Shown here: positions 1 through 13,652 of the stretch, piece after piece
Position numbering within the stretch: position 1 is the first letter of the stretch
How the letters are laid out: the number at the start of each line of letters is the position of its first letter
Assembly: GCA_027488975.1 (NCBI GenBank)
Contig: JAIYAQ010000037.1
Coordinates: 40,382 to 104,381, forward strand
DNA: 64,000 nt
Direction: 5' to 3'
DNA from: Cyanobium sp. E1_MAG_00006
GTDB lineage: Bacteria; Cyanobacteriota; Cyanobacteriia; PCC-6307; Cyanobiaceae
Program-made: the position numbers and the translations under genes
The notes under the pieces: model-generated
What the model saw: the letters and a program-made list of their open reading frames with translations, nothing else
What the model was told of the DNA's origin: nothing
Database searches by the model: none

Positions 1-2200
<2,200 letters not shown>

Positions 2201-2201
2201 T

Positions 2202-4706
<2,505 letters not shown>

Positions 4707-4785
4707 CCGTTGCTGCGGCCGGGGGCTGGAAAGTGGCGCTCAGCCTACCGATGGCGTCCAGGCCGGGTCAGGCGGGGCCGGGGCG

Positions 4786-5709
4786 TCAGGGCTCGTCGTC
4801 GCTGCTGCCGCCGCCGGCGTTGGCCTGGGCTCGCTCCACATCGCCTTTGAGGGCCGGCTGGCTGAGCAGGATTGCAGTGGCGGCCCGCAGCCGGCTGCCC
4901 CACAGCTGCTCCTTCTGGTAGCTGTCCAGCACGTAGTTCGGTTCACCGGCCAGGGCCTTGTGGGCCAGTTCCAGGCTTTCGCTGCTGCCCGGTTGCCGGC
5001 TGTTGAGGGCCGAGGCCAGGGCCAGCATCGGTTCGGAGGCGGTCGGGCTGATCTTCAGAACCCGCCGCCAGCGCTGGATTGCGGCGTCATCCTTGCGCTG
5101 CTCGAACAGCACCAGGGCCTGGTTGTTGATCGCCTCCCAGAAGTCCTTGCGCAGGCCGGCGGCCTTTTCGAACGCCGCCAGGGCCTCGCCGTTGCGGCCC
5201 ATCAGGATGTGGGCGTTGCCCAGATCGAAGTAAGCGCCTGCGTTGCGGCCATCGAGCTTGAGCCCCTGCTGGATCAGTTCCACCGCCTGGGTGGGGTTGT
5301 TGGCCTTCAGCGCCAGCGACCCCTGGGCGAACAGGATGCCGGGGTTGCGCGGGTCGAGGCTGCGGGCCTTTTCCAGTGCCACCGCTGCCGCTTTCTCCTG
5401 GCCGCTGCGCAGATCTGCCTCCGCCAGCAACACCCAGCCGCGGGGGTCGTCGGGGATCAGCTGCACCACCAGGGCCGCCAGTCGGGCGGCGTCATCTGCC
5501 TGACCCAGCCGCAGAAGCCGGGCCGCCGCCTGGGCGATGCCGAGCCCGGCTCCCTCCAGGTTGGCGGGGCTCGGTACGAGCACGTAGGGCACCAGGGCTC
5601 TGGCGGGCGCTGCGCTGCTGAGGATGAAACCGCTCGCTGCCGCTCCTGCGAGCAGCCCGCCGAACATCAGGGGAGCTGCCGCCAGAGACCTCAACCAGCG
5701 CGCAGCCAT
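4786..5709 (-). CDS. Secreted or membrane-anchored TPR protein
   Basis: 307 residues. The first about 40 residues form a hydrophobic signal or anchor segment (AAPLMFGGLLAGAAASGFIL). After that come several tetratricopeptide-like helical pairs, recognisable by repeated AxxxLxxAxxLDPRNP-type spacing (for example LEKARSLDPRN and FEKAAGLRKDFWEA) between residues about 65 and 260, then an acidic tail. TPR arrays mediate protein-protein contacts; the partner cannot be told from sequence. The gene is transcribed toward the topoisomerase gene with an 79-base gap, so the two could share a leftward transcript. Function is unknown; location in the periplasm or thylakoid lumen is inferred from the leader. 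Confidence 0.85.
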   Translation of the reverse strand: MAARWLRSLAAAPLMFGGLLAGAAASGFILSSAAPARALVPYVLVPSPANLEGAGLGIAQAAARLLRLGQADDAARLAALVVQLIPDDPRGWVLLAEADLRSGQEKAAAVALEKARSLDPRNPGILFAQGSLALKANNPTQAVELIQQGLKLDGRNAGAYFDLGNAHILMGRNGEALAAFEKAAGLRKDFWEAINNQALVLFEQRKDDAAIQRWRRVLKISPTASEPMLALASALNSRQPGSSESLELAHKALAGEPNYVLDSYQKEQLWGSRLRAATAILLSQPALKGDVERAQANAGGGSSDDEP

Positions 5710-5774
5710 CGATGGGGATCAACTCAGCTGCAGCCTAGGCAGGGACGGCTTCGTTGCCCTTCCGCCGTGCGCCA

Positions 5775-6731
5775 TCAACCCTGGGTGGCACGGATGTTGC
5801 GGCGCCACATCGCCGGTTTGATGCGGCGCAGGGCTGAGGCGCGCAGCTTCTCGTCCCACTCGGCATCGCTCCAGCTCAGGGCTTCGCTCGCCTGCAGATT
5901 CAGCCACCAGGGGCGCGGCTGCAGATCCGGGTCGGTGTTGAGCGGCCCCGGCCGCCGGTTCCAGGGGCACACCTCCTGGCAGATGTCGCAGCCGGCCACC
6001 CAGCCCTGCAGGGCGCCGGCGATGGCGGGCGGCAGCTCCGGCTCGCGGTTCTCGATCGTGTGAAAGGCGATGCAGCGGCGGGCATCCACCACGAACGGCT
6101 CCACGATCGCGGTGGTGGGGCAGGCGTCGAGGCAGGCGGTGCAGGCACCGCAGGCGGGTTTTGCTGGCGCATCGGCCGGCAGGGCCAGGTCGGTGAGCAG
6201 GTGGCCGAGCAGCAGCCAGGAGCCGCGTTTCGGGTGGATCAGGTTGCCGTGCTTGCCGATCCAGCCCAGGCCCGCCTCCTCGGCCCAGGCCTTGTCCAGC
6301 AGCGGGGCGCTGTCCACGCAGGCCCGCCAGCGCATCCCCGGCACCTGGCTCGCCAGCCAGCGGCCCAGGGTCCGCAGCCGCCCGTCGATCACGCGGTGGT
6401 AGTCGCGCCCCCAGCCGTAGCGCGCCACTTTCAGGCTGCCGGGCGCTCGCTCGGCCGGCACGTGGTAGTCCAGGCCCACCGCCACCAGGCTGCGCACCCC
6501 CTCCAGCAGCTGGCTCACATCGCGCCGTCGTGGGTCTGCCATCCAGGCCATCTCCGCCTGGTGGCCGGCCGCCAGCCAGCGCTCCAGGGCGGCGGTGCGC
6601 AGTGGCAGCCGCTCGCCGCCGGGCACCGCCGCGATCCCCACCGGATCGAAGCCCAGGCGCCGTGCCTCGGCCTTGATTGCCGTCACCAGCGCCCCGCTGG
6701 CCTGCAACCCAGGGTCGTCTGGATGCCCCAT
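5775..6731 (-). CDS. queG: Epoxyqueuosine reductase QueG
   Basis: 318 residues. QueG performs the last step of queuosine synthesis, reducing epoxyqueuosine in tRNA with a cobalamin cofactor and two [4Fe-4S] clusters. The Cys ligands are visible as CGACTACLDACP (Cys194, 197, 200, 204), Cys220 and CDICQEVCPWNR (Cys248, 251, 255). The family aspartate sits in CVDSAPLLDK (Asp140). The frame is open another 369 bases upstream, but the ATG at 6731 gives the normal family length and avoids running into the divergent gene at 6775. Queuosine genes are not adjacent. Need for cobalamin fits with cbiD elsewhere in the window. Confidence 0.93.
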   Translation of the reverse strand: MGHPDDPGLQASGALVTAIKAEARRLGFDPVGIAAVPGGERLPLRTAALERWLAAGHQAEMAWMADPRRRDVSQLLEGVRSLVAVGLDYHVPAERAPGSLKVARYGWGRDYHRVIDGRLRTLGRWLASQVPGMRWRACVDSAPLLDKAWAEEAGLGWIGKHGNLIHPKRGSWLLLGHLLTDLALPADAPAKPACGACTACLDACPTTAIVEPFVVDARRCIAFHTIENREPELPPAIAGALQGWVAGCDICQEVCPWNRRPGPLNTDPDLQPRPWWLNLQASEALSWSDAEWDEKLRASALRRIKPAMWRRNIRATQG

Positions 6732-6774
6732 CCGCCCACCACCCCTACGATTGCGCGATTGCGTCAGATCCACT

Positions 6775-7425
6775 GTGAGCACAGCAGCACCCGGCCGCCT
6801 CGGCAACCTGTTCCGCTGGCTGGGACTCACCCTGGTGCTGCTGCTCGGGCTGCAGCTGCTTTCGGTGCTGGCGGTGAACGGCTGGGGTGAAGAGAGTTTC
6901 CGCCAGCTGGTGTCCACCACCCTGGTCACCCAGTCACCGATGGCCTTCGTGGGGCTGTTGCTGATGCTGATCGCCTCCCGCCTGGATGATCCGCATGCCC
7001 GGCGCACGCCGATCCACTGGTTCATCACGGTGGTCAGTGGTGTGCTGGCCCTGGCTCTGATGGTGACCATCCCCGTCACCATCGCCGGCGACCGGACCAT
7101 CAGCGAACAGGCGGATCAGGCGCTGATGGCTCAGAAGGGTCAGCTCGAGATGGCCCGCGCCCAGCTCCAGAACCCCCAGGTGATCGAGCAGGTGATCGCT
7201 CAGGGCGAGAAGGCCGGTCAGATTCCGGCCACGGCCACCGAGGCCCAGAAGCAGCAGGTGGCCAAGTCCTTCATGGACCGCCAGCTCTCCCAGGCCGATG
7301 AGCAGCTGAAGCAGGCCGAAAGCCGCCGTGATCTGGCCGCCAATCAGCGGCGGATCGGTGGTCTCGGCACCGCCGCCGTGCTGCTGGTGGCCTTCGTCCT
7401 GCTGGCCGTCGTGGCCGTCGTGTGA
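6775..7425 (+). CDS. HpsJ-like membrane protein
   Basis: 216 residues from a GTG start (VSTAAPGRLG); the longer upstream frame overlaps queG and has no membrane-protein character. There are four hydrophobic segments: about residues 12-32, 50-66, 80-102 and 194-216. Between the third and fourth lies a long charged, Gln/Ala-rich helical stretch (residues about 110-190) that looks like a coiled coil. This layout matches the cyanobacterial family annotated as HpsJ, named for hormogonium polysaccharide secretion; in unicellular strains the role is not established. It lies 44 bases from queG in divergent orientation and 32 bases before the DUF502 gene, so it may head the rightward gene run. Confidence 0.75.
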   Translation: MSTAAPGRLGNLFRWLGLTLVLLLGLQLLSVLAVNGWGEESFRQLVSTTLVTQSPMAFVGLLLMLIASRLDDPHARRTPIHWFITVVSGVLALALMVTIPVTIAGDRTISEQADQALMAQKGQLEMARAQLQNPQVIEQVIAQGEKAGQIPATATEAQKQQVAKSFMDRQLSQADEQLKQAESRRDLAANQRRIGGLGTAAVLLVAFVLLAVVAVV

Positions 7426-7457
7426 GGGCGGCTGGCTAAGTTGCGGATTGGTTTCTG

Positions 7458-8231
7458 TTGACCGGAACAGCCGGCCCGCCGTTGGTGCAGTCCAGTCCCA
7501 GACCTGATCAGCCGCTGGGCGACCGCCTGCAGCAGGATCTGAAGAACGATCTGATCGCCGGCCTGCTGGTGGTCATCCCCTTGGCCACCACGATCTGGCT
7601 GGCCACCACGGTGAGCCGCTTCGTGCTGGCGTTCCTCACCTCGATCCCCAAGCAGCTCAATCCGTTCAACACCCTCAACCCACTGCTCCAGGAGCTGATC
7701 AACCTGGGTCTGGGTCTGGTGGTGCCGCTGCTGGCGATCCTCCTGATCGGCCTGATGGCGCGCAACATCGTCGGACGCTGGTTGCTCGAGTTCGGCGAGG
7801 GCACCCTGCAGCGCATCCCCGTGGCCGGCAGCGTCTACAAGACGCTCAAGCAGCTGCTGGAAACATTCCTGCGCGACAACTCCAGTCGCTTCCGCCGGGT
7901 GGTGTTGATCGAGTACCCCCGTGAGGGCCTCTATGCGCTCGGCTTCGTCACCGGGGTGCTGGGGGCGACCCTCTCGGCCGGCTTCGACAAACCGATGCTG
8001 AGCGTGTTCATTCCCACGGCCCCCAACCCCACCACCGGCTGGTATGCCGTGGTGCCGGAAACGTCGGTGCGCGATCTCGATCTGTCGGTGGAGGATGCCT
8101 TCCGCACGATCATCTCGGCGGGCATCGTCAATCCCGACGAGCGAGAAACCCCCGCAAGCCGCAGTTTCTCGAGCCTGCTGGCTCAGTTGCGCGCTCCGGC
8201 TTACTCCCCTCTCCCCTCCAACAAGGCCTGA
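7458..8231 (+). CDS. DUF502 family membrane protein
   Basis: 257 residues from a TTG start. Two long hydrophobic segments (about residues 32-58 and 77-102) are followed by a soluble domain with the family signature IPVAGSVYKTLKQLLETF (about 118-135) and a conserved block around FIPTAPNPTTGWY. DUF502 proteins are widespread in bacteria and plants (COV/LCV-like in plants, linked there to trafficking or vascular patterning); the bacterial role is unknown. The stop codon overlaps the nusB start by one base (TGATG), so translation is probably coupled. The run DUF502-nusB-ftsY suggests co-expression with translation and targeting genes. Confidence 0.88.
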   Translation: MTGTAGPPLVQSSPRPDQPLGDRLQQDLKNDLIAGLLVVIPLATTIWLATTVSRFVLAFLTSIPKQLNPFNTLNPLLQELINLGLGLVVPLLAILLIGLMARNIVGRWLLEFGEGTLQRIPVAGSVYKTLKQLLETFLRDNSSRFRRVVLIEYPREGLYALGFVTGVLGATLSAGFDKPMLSVFIPTAPNPTTGWYAVVPETSVRDLDLSVEDAFRTIISAGIVNPDERETPASRSFSSLLAQLRAPAYSPLPSNKA

Positions 8232-8878
8232 TGCAGAGCCGCACCGTTGCCCGTGAACTGGCCCTGCTGATGCTCGGCCAGATCAGTGACCGGCCGGCCG
8301 GCGCTGGTGCGGCCCCCGCCGCTGACATGGCGCTCGACACCCTGCTTCACCAGGCCCTGGCCACCCTCAGCAACCACGTGCGCGAAGCGCTCGACCAGGC
8401 AGCAGGCGATCTACAGGCGGCGCAGCAGCAGCTGCTCGACAGCGAACTGCAGGATGAGGGCAGCGCCGGCCAGCTGCCGAAGGTGCGTCAGCACCTCCAG
8501 GAGGGCCTCGGCCACGCTGAGCACGCTTTGAACCGCCTCTCCGCCAGCCTTGAACTGCCGCGCCTGCTGATGCTGGCCGACCAGGAAGAGGTGCGTCGCG
8601 GCGCCGTGGACCGCACCCGGGCCGTGCTGCGTGGCCGCGAGGATCTCGATCAGCGCATCGATGCCGTGATGGAGGGTTGGCGCCTCACCCGCCTGCCCCG
8701 CATCGACCGCGACATCCTGCGCCTGGCCGCCGTGGAGATTGAGGCCTTCAACACGCCCCCCGCCGTCGCCTGCAACGAGGCGGTGGAATTGGCCAACCGC
8801 TACAGCGACGAACAGGGCCGCCGCATGATCAACGGCGTGCTGCGTCGCTTCACCAGCGCCGGCGCTCCCCAGCGCTGA
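8231..8878 (+). CDS. nusB: Transcription antitermination factor NusB
   Basis: 215 residues, longer than the roughly 140 of E. coli NusB. NusB binds boxA RNA together with S10 in the rRNA antitermination complex. The N-terminal helix (VARELALLMLGQ) and the C-terminal core (RIDRDILRLAAVEI, VACNEAVELANRYSDEQGRRMINGVLRRF) are typical. The extra length is a helical, Gln/Leu-rich insertion between about residues 25 and 115, a pattern seen in cyanobacterial NusB. The start overlaps the DUF502 stop by one base. It is followed by ftsY after 30 bases. Confidence 0.95.
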   Translation: MQSRTVARELALLMLGQISDRPAGAGAAPAADMALDTLLHQALATLSNHVREALDQAAGDLQAAQQQLLDSELQDEGSAGQLPKVRQHLQEGLGHAEHALNRLSASLELPRLLMLADQEEVRRGAVDRTRAVLRGREDLDQRIDAVMEGWRLTRLPRIDRDILRLAAVEIEAFNTPPAVACNEAVELANRYSDEQGRRMINGVLRRFTSAGAPQR

Positions 8879-8908
8879 CGCCACCGGCCCGAGCGCAACA
8901 GGAGAGCG

Positions 8909-10588
8909 ATGGTTTTCGACTGGTTCAACCGGGGCCAGGCCCCCCAGAACCCCCAGCCCGCCGCGCCGGAACCGGCCCCGGAGCCGCCTCGGGCCGACGA
9001 GTCTGTGGCGGCTGAGGCTCCTGCAGCCGATCCAGCCCCAGAACCCCCGAGCGTTACTGCCCCGGCCCCCGACAGCCCGAGCGCTCCCGTCGGCGTCGAT
9101 CAGGACGCCTTGGAGTGGGCCCGCCAGGCCTACGCGCGCCTCAAGGCCCAGCAGGAGGCCGAACGGCAGGCCTCCCAGGCTGCTGAGGCCGCGCCACCCG
9201 CGGCGGCCGCTGCGCCTGGTGCGAGTGCCCAGGCTTCTGTACAGGCTGTACAGAAATCGGGAGAGGTGCCTGCAGGCCTGTCCCCTGATGATGTGTCTGG
9301 CCCGGCCCCTGCGGCTGTGGGTGAGCCTGCTTTGCAGCCCGAGCCCGAGCCTGCGCTCGAAACCGAGCCGGCTGCTCCCGCCTCCGCTCCGTCTGCGGGA
9401 CTGTCGCTGCTGGAGCTGGCCGCCGCCCAGCGCGCGCAGCGGCAGCAGGAGATCCGCGAGCGAGCGCTCGACGTTGTTCAGGAGCCCGCCGCGCCGTCAG
9501 CGGCGACTGTGCCGGCTCCTGCTGCCGCCACACCATTCACTGCAGCCGGGGCGGTGGATGAGGCCGCGCCCCAGCTCGGTGCCTTTGATGACGACTTCAC
9601 CTGGTCGGCGGAGGTGCTGGCCGCCCAGGGCCGCCAGCTCGAAGACATCTCCCTGGAGGAGATCGACTGGCTCGGCCGCCTGCGGCGCGGCATGGAGAAG
9701 ACGCGCCGCGGCTTCGTCACCCAGTTGCTCGACACCCTCGGCGACGATCCCCTCAGTCCCGAGGTGCTCGACGACCTCGAGACCCTGCTGCTGCGCGCCG
9801 ATGTGGGCGTCCAGGCCACCGATCAGGTGCTCGAGGCCCTGCGCCGCCGCATGAACGAGGAGGTGGTGGATCCGGCCGAAGGCATCCGCTTCCTCAAGGA
9901 TCAGCTGCGGGGCCTGCTTGAGGCCCCGATCCAGGCCAGCGGCGTTCCGCTGCTGGCGCCCGAGCGCGGGCGCCTGAATGTCTGGCTGATGGTGGGTGTG
10001 AACGGTGTCGGCAAGACCACCACCCTCGGCAAGCTGGCCAATCTCGCCATCCGCAGCGGCTACAGCTGCCTGATCGCCGCCGCCGACACCTTCCGCGCCG
10101 CCGCCGTGCGCCAGGTGGAGGTGTGGGGGGAGCGCAGCGGCGTGAGCGTGGTCTCGAACCCCTCGGCCAACGCCGATCCGGCTGCTGTGGTTTTTGATGC
10201 CATCGGTGCCGCCCGCGCCAAGGGCACCGATCTGGTGCTGGTGGACACGGCCGGTCGCCTGCAGACCAAGCACAACCTGATGGAGGAGCTCACCAAGGTG
10301 CGCCGCATCGTCGACAAGCTGGCGCCGGAAGCGGTGGTGCAGTCGCTGCTGGTGCTGGATGCCAGCCAGGGCCAGAACGGCCTCAAGCAGGCAATGGCCT
10401 TCGCGCAGGCCGCCGGTCTCACCGGCGTGGTGCTCACCAAGCTCGATGGCAGTGCCCGCGGTGGCGTTGCCCTGGCGGTGGCCTCCGAGGCCAACCTTCC
10501 CATCCGCTTCATCGGCGCCGGCGAGGGCATCCGCGACCTTCGGCCCTTCAACAGCTTCGAGTTCATCGAGGCCCTGCTGGCCTCCTAA
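8909..10588 (+). CDS. ftsY: Signal recognition particle receptor FtsY
   Basis: 559 residues, ATG start with an AGGAG four bases upstream (8900-8904). FtsY is the membrane-docking GTPase that receives SRP-ribosome complexes. The C-terminal NG domain starts near residue 235; its P-loop GVNGVGKTT is near residue 365, followed by DTFRAAAVRQ, DTAGRLQ and TKLDGSARGG. The first about 220 residues are low-complexity Ala/Pro/Glu-rich sequence corresponding to the acidic A domain, here unusually long. Position after nusB in a tight rightward run suggests co-transcription. Confidence 0.97.
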   Translation: MVFDWFNRGQAPQNPQPAAPEPAPEPPRADESVAAEAPAADPAPEPPSVTAPAPDSPSAPVGVDQDALEWARQAYARLKAQQEAERQASQAAEAAPPAAAAAPGASAQASVQAVQKSGEVPAGLSPDDVSGPAPAAVGEPALQPEPEPALETEPAAPASAPSAGLSLLELAAAQRAQRQQEIRERALDVVQEPAAPSAATVPAPAAATPFTAAGAVDEAAPQLGAFDDDFTWSAEVLAAQGRQLEDISLEEIDWLGRLRRGMEKTRRGFVTQLLDTLGDDPLSPEVLDDLETLLLRADVGVQATDQVLEALRRRMNEEVVDPAEGIRFLKDQLRGLLEAPIQASGVPLLAPERGRLNVWLMVGVNGVGKTTTLGKLANLAIRSGYSCLIAAADTFRAAAVRQVEVWGERSGVSVVSNPSANADPAAVVFDAIGAARAKGTDLVLVDTAGRLQTKHNLMEELTKVRRIVDKLAPEAVVQSLLVLDASQGQNGLKQAMAFAQAAGLTGVVLTKLDGSARGGVALAVASEANLPIRFIGAGEGIRDLRPFNSFEFIEALLAS

Positions 10589-10717
10589 CGGTGGTTTCTC
10601 ACCAGGTCATGCAGCGGCCCGCAGCGGGTTGTCCGGTTCTGGCGTGCGGTTGAACGGGGAAGCCCCCGTCCGATCACGGCACCGCCGCTATCTTGCGGGC
10701 TCCTATGCGGCCGCGCG

Positions 10718-12109
10718 GTGAGCAGCAAGCCGCCACCACTGCCGTCAGCGCCACTGCCGTCGCGGCCGCTGACGGCGATGGCCTCCCTGCGCCAGCTGCT
10801 CGACAGCCTCAGCCGCGAACAGCGCCGCAACCAGGAGCTGCTGGCATCGCTGGGGTTCGCCCTGCGCAGCTTCACCAACCTCGGCCGCTTCCTCGAGCTC
10901 GTGCCGCTGGTGACGGCCCGGCTGGTGGAGGCCGAAGGCGCCGTGCTGGTGGTGTTTCACCCGGATGGGCGCCTCTGGCGCGAGCAGCTGCATGCCGCCC
11001 CGCCCGGTGCCAGCGGCGAACTACTGCGCCAGCTGGCCAGCCTCAGCGATCAGGAGCTGCTGCAGGCCTCCGGTGATGAGGCGGTGGCGGCGCTGCTGGA
11101 TCGGTTGGTGCGGCGTCAGCTGGGAGATCGGCCCCTGTTCGCCACATCGGTGGTGGCCCGCAGCCGGGTGCGCGGCCGTCTGTATCTGTTCGGCGCCCGC
11201 AGTGGCCTCAGCTGGAGCGAGGTCCACCGCGGCCATGCCCAGCTGGTGGCCGACCTCACCGGCGTGGCGATCGAGAGCGAACAGCTGCAGCAGCAGGCCC
11301 GTCGCCATGAGCGGGTCGATCGACAGCTCTCGATCGGCGCCGAGATTCAGGCCCAGCTGCTGCCCGATCACCCGCCGGTGATTGATGGGGTGGAGCTGGC
11401 GGCCCGCTGCCGTCCTGCCTTTCAGGTGGGCGGCGATTACTACGACTTCATCCCCACCCGGCCCCAGCTGCTGGGGCGCCGTCGCGAGCAGGGCCGCTGG
11501 GCTCTGGTGATGGGGGACGTGATGGGCAAGGGGGTCCCCGCCGGCCTGCTGATGACCCTGCTGCGCGGCATGCTGCGGGCCGAGGTGCTCAGCGGCCATC
11601 CGCCCGATCGCATCCTGCACGACCTCAACCAGCTGGCACAGGAGGATCTCGCCCACTCGCACCGCTTTGTCACCCTCTTCTATTCCGACTTCGACCCGCG
11701 CACCCGCCTGCTGCGCTATGCCAACGCAGCCCACAACCCGCCGCTGATCTGGCGGCGCCTGCGCAATGCCGTGGATCGTCTGGATGCCCCTGGTCTGCTG
11801 ATCGGCCTGCAGGCCGAGGCTGAGTACGGCTGTGAGCAGATCGTGCTCGATCCCGGCGATGTGCTGCTGTACTACACCGACGGTGTGACCGAGGCGTCTG
11901 GCCTCAACGGCGAGCGCTTCGATGAGCAGCGGCTGGTGCAGGCCCTGCAAACCGCCTGCCGCTCCGGTGTTGGCGCCCAGGGCATCCTCGATCAGCTCTA
12001 CGCCCGCCTCGATCGCTTCGTCGGCCCCGATCGCCCGCTTGAGGACGACGCCTCGATGGTGGTGCTGAAGGTGCGTGAGGAGGTCATGCTCCCTTCCCTG
12101 CCCGCCTGA
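10718..12109 (+). CDS. GAF-PP2C (RsbU/SpoIIE-type) serine phosphatase
   Basis: 463 residues from a GTG start. The N-terminal half (about residues 45-190) looks like a GAF-type sensor domain. The C-terminal half is a PP2C-type phosphatase with the metal-binding motifs FQVGGDYYDF, ALVMGDVMGKGVPAGLLM, YANAAHNPPLIW, YYTDGVTEAS and EDDASMVV. Such enzymes dephosphorylate anti-anti-sigma (STAS) proteins in partner-switching pathways. No STAS or anti-sigma kinase gene is next to it, so the substrate is unknown. A 129-base gap separates it from ftsY, enough for its own promoter. Confidence 0.9.
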   Translation: MSSKPPPLPSAPLPSRPLTAMASLRQLLDSLSREQRRNQELLASLGFALRSFTNLGRFLELVPLVTARLVEAEGAVLVVFHPDGRLWREQLHAAPPGASGELLRQLASLSDQELLQASGDEAVAALLDRLVRRQLGDRPLFATSVVARSRVRGRLYLFGARSGLSWSEVHRGHAQLVADLTGVAIESEQLQQQARRHERVDRQLSIGAEIQAQLLPDHPPVIDGVELAARCRPAFQVGGDYYDFIPTRPQLLGRRREQGRWALVMGDVMGKGVPAGLLMTLLRGMLRAEVLSGHPPDRILHDLNQLAQEDLAHSHRFVTLFYSDFDPRTRLLRYANAAHNPPLIWRRLRNAVDRLDAPGLLIGLQAEAEYGCEQIVLDPGDVLLYYTDGVTEASGLNGERFDEQRLVQALQTACRSGVGAQGILDQLYARLDRFVGPDRPLEDDASMVVLKVREEVMLPSLPA

Positions 12110-12151
12110 AGCACCGTTTGCCAAGCTGAGCCCAGCCGTCTGCCCGGGCCC

Positions 12152-13549
12152 GTGGCCGTCGATTCCACCGCCTCCACCTGGAGCCAGCGCTTCGAGCAGG
12201 GGCTGCATCCGGCGATCGAGCGCTTCAACGCCTCGATCGGCTTCGATATCGCCCTGCTGCAGGAGGACCTCGACGGCTCCATCGCCCACGCCCGCATGCT
12301 GGCCAGCACCGGTGTGCTCACAGCCGAGGAGGCCGAGCAGCTGGTGGGCGGGCTTGAGCAGGTGCGTTCCGAGGCCGCGGCCGGCACCTTCAACCCCGGT
12401 CTGGAGGACGAGGACGTGCACTTCGCCGTCGAGCGGCGTCTGATCGCCATCCTCGGCCCCTTGGGCAAGAAGCTCCACACCGGCCGCTCCCGCAACGACC
12501 AGGTGGGCACGGACCTGCGCCTGTGGCTGCGCCGCCGCATCGCTGAGATCGACGCGGCCCTGCTGCGATTCGAGCGGGCCCTGCTGGCCCAGGCCGAAGA
12601 CCATGCCGGCGTGATGATCCCGGGCTACACCCACCTGCAGCGGGCTCAGCCGATCGCCCTGGCCCACCATCTGCTGGCCTACATCGAGATGGCCGAGCGC
12701 GACCGGGCCCGCCTGCGGGATCTGCGCCAGCGCGTGAATATCTGCCCGCTCGGTGCCGCTGCCCTGGCCGGCACACCGGTGCCGATCGATCGGCGCCACA
12801 CCGCCGCCGCCCTGGGCTTTGACGACGTCTACGCCAACAGCCTCGATGCGGTCAGCGACCGCGACTTCGCCGTGGAGTTCAGCGCCGCCGCCAGCCTGGT
12901 GCTGGTGCACCTCAGCCGCCTCAGTGAGGAGGTGATCCTCTGGGCCAGCGAGGAGTTCCGCTTTGTCAGCCTCAGCGACCGCTGCGCCACCGGCAGCAGC
13001 CTGATGCCTCAGAAGAAGAACCCCGACGTGCCCGAGCTGGTGCGCGGCAAGTGCGGCCGCGTGTTCGGCCACCTGCAGGGGCTGCTGGTGATGATCAAGG
13101 GCTTGCCCCTGGCCTACAACAAGGACTTCCAGGAGGACAAGGAAGCCCTGTTCGACACGGTGCGCACGACGCTCGACTGTCTGGAGGCGATGGCGATCCT
13201 GTTCGAGGAGGGCCTCACGTTCAGGCCGGAGCGACTGGAACAGGCGGTCGCGGCCGACTTCTCCAACGCCACCGACGTGGCCGACTACCTGGTGGGCAAG
13301 GGGGTGCCGTTCCGCGAGGCTTACCAGCTGGTGGGCGGTCTGGTGAAGGGCTGTCTGCAGGAGGGGGTACTGCTGCGGGATCTGCCGCTGGAGCGCTGGC
13401 AGCAGCTGCATCCCGCTTTCGAGGCCGACATCCACGAGGCGATCCACCCGCGCCAGGTGGTGTCGGCCCGGCGCAGTGAGGGGGGCACCGGCTTTGAGCA
13501 GGTGCAGCTGCAGCTAGAGCGCGCCCGGACGCGACTGGGCGCCGCCTGA
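12152..13549 (+). CDS. argH: Argininosuccinate lyase
   Basis: 465 residues, GTG start ([10 protein letters not shown]). It cleaves argininosuccinate to arginine and fumarate, the last step of arginine synthesis. The fumarase/aspartase-superfamily signature [12 protein letters not shown] is present with the flexible catalytic-loop serines. Other expected blocks are [20 protein letters not shown] and the [15 protein letters not shown] region. Length is normal. The start codon lies 42 bases after the phosphatase stop. No other arg genes are adjacent. Confidence 0.97.
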   Translation: MAVDSTASTWSQRFEQGLHPAIERFNASIGFDIALLQEDLDGSIAHARMLASTGVLTAEEAEQLVGGLEQVRSEAAAGTFNPGLEDEDVHFAVERRLIAILGPLGKKLHTGRSRNDQVGTDLRLWLRRRIAEIDAALLRFERALLAQAEDHAGVMIPGYTHLQRAQPIALAHHLLAYIEMAERDRARLRDLRQRVNICPLGAAALAGTPVPIDRRHTAAALGFDDVYANSLDAVSDRDFAVEFSAAASLVLVHLSRLSEEVILWASEEFRFVSLSDRCATGSSLMPQKKNPDVPELVRGKCGRVFGHLQGLLVMIKGLPLAYNKDFQEDKEALFDTVRTTLDCLEAMAILFEEGLTFRPERLEQAVAADFSNATDVADYLVGKGVPFREAYQLVGGLVKGCLQEGVLLRDLPLERWQQLHPAFEADIHEAIHPRQVVSARRSEGGTGFEQVQLQLERARTRLGAA

Positions 13550-13652
13550 ATCGGGAGTCGTGTGGGTGAAGTTCCGCCGGGAACCTGTCAGGTCGAAATC
13601 AGCGGTTTAGGCTCAGTAGGCTGGACTTCCGCCTGATCGGCCCCTTCGGCCT

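Noticed and set aside
9000..9560. Repeated Pro/Ala/Glu codons near the ftsY 5' end considered as a minisatellite
   Set aside because: The repeats are irregular at DNA level and fit the acidic A domain of FtsY.
11021..13447. 808-codon minus-strand frame opposite the phosphatase and argH
   Set aside because: Antisense to two well-supported genes, without motifs or a ribosome-binding site.
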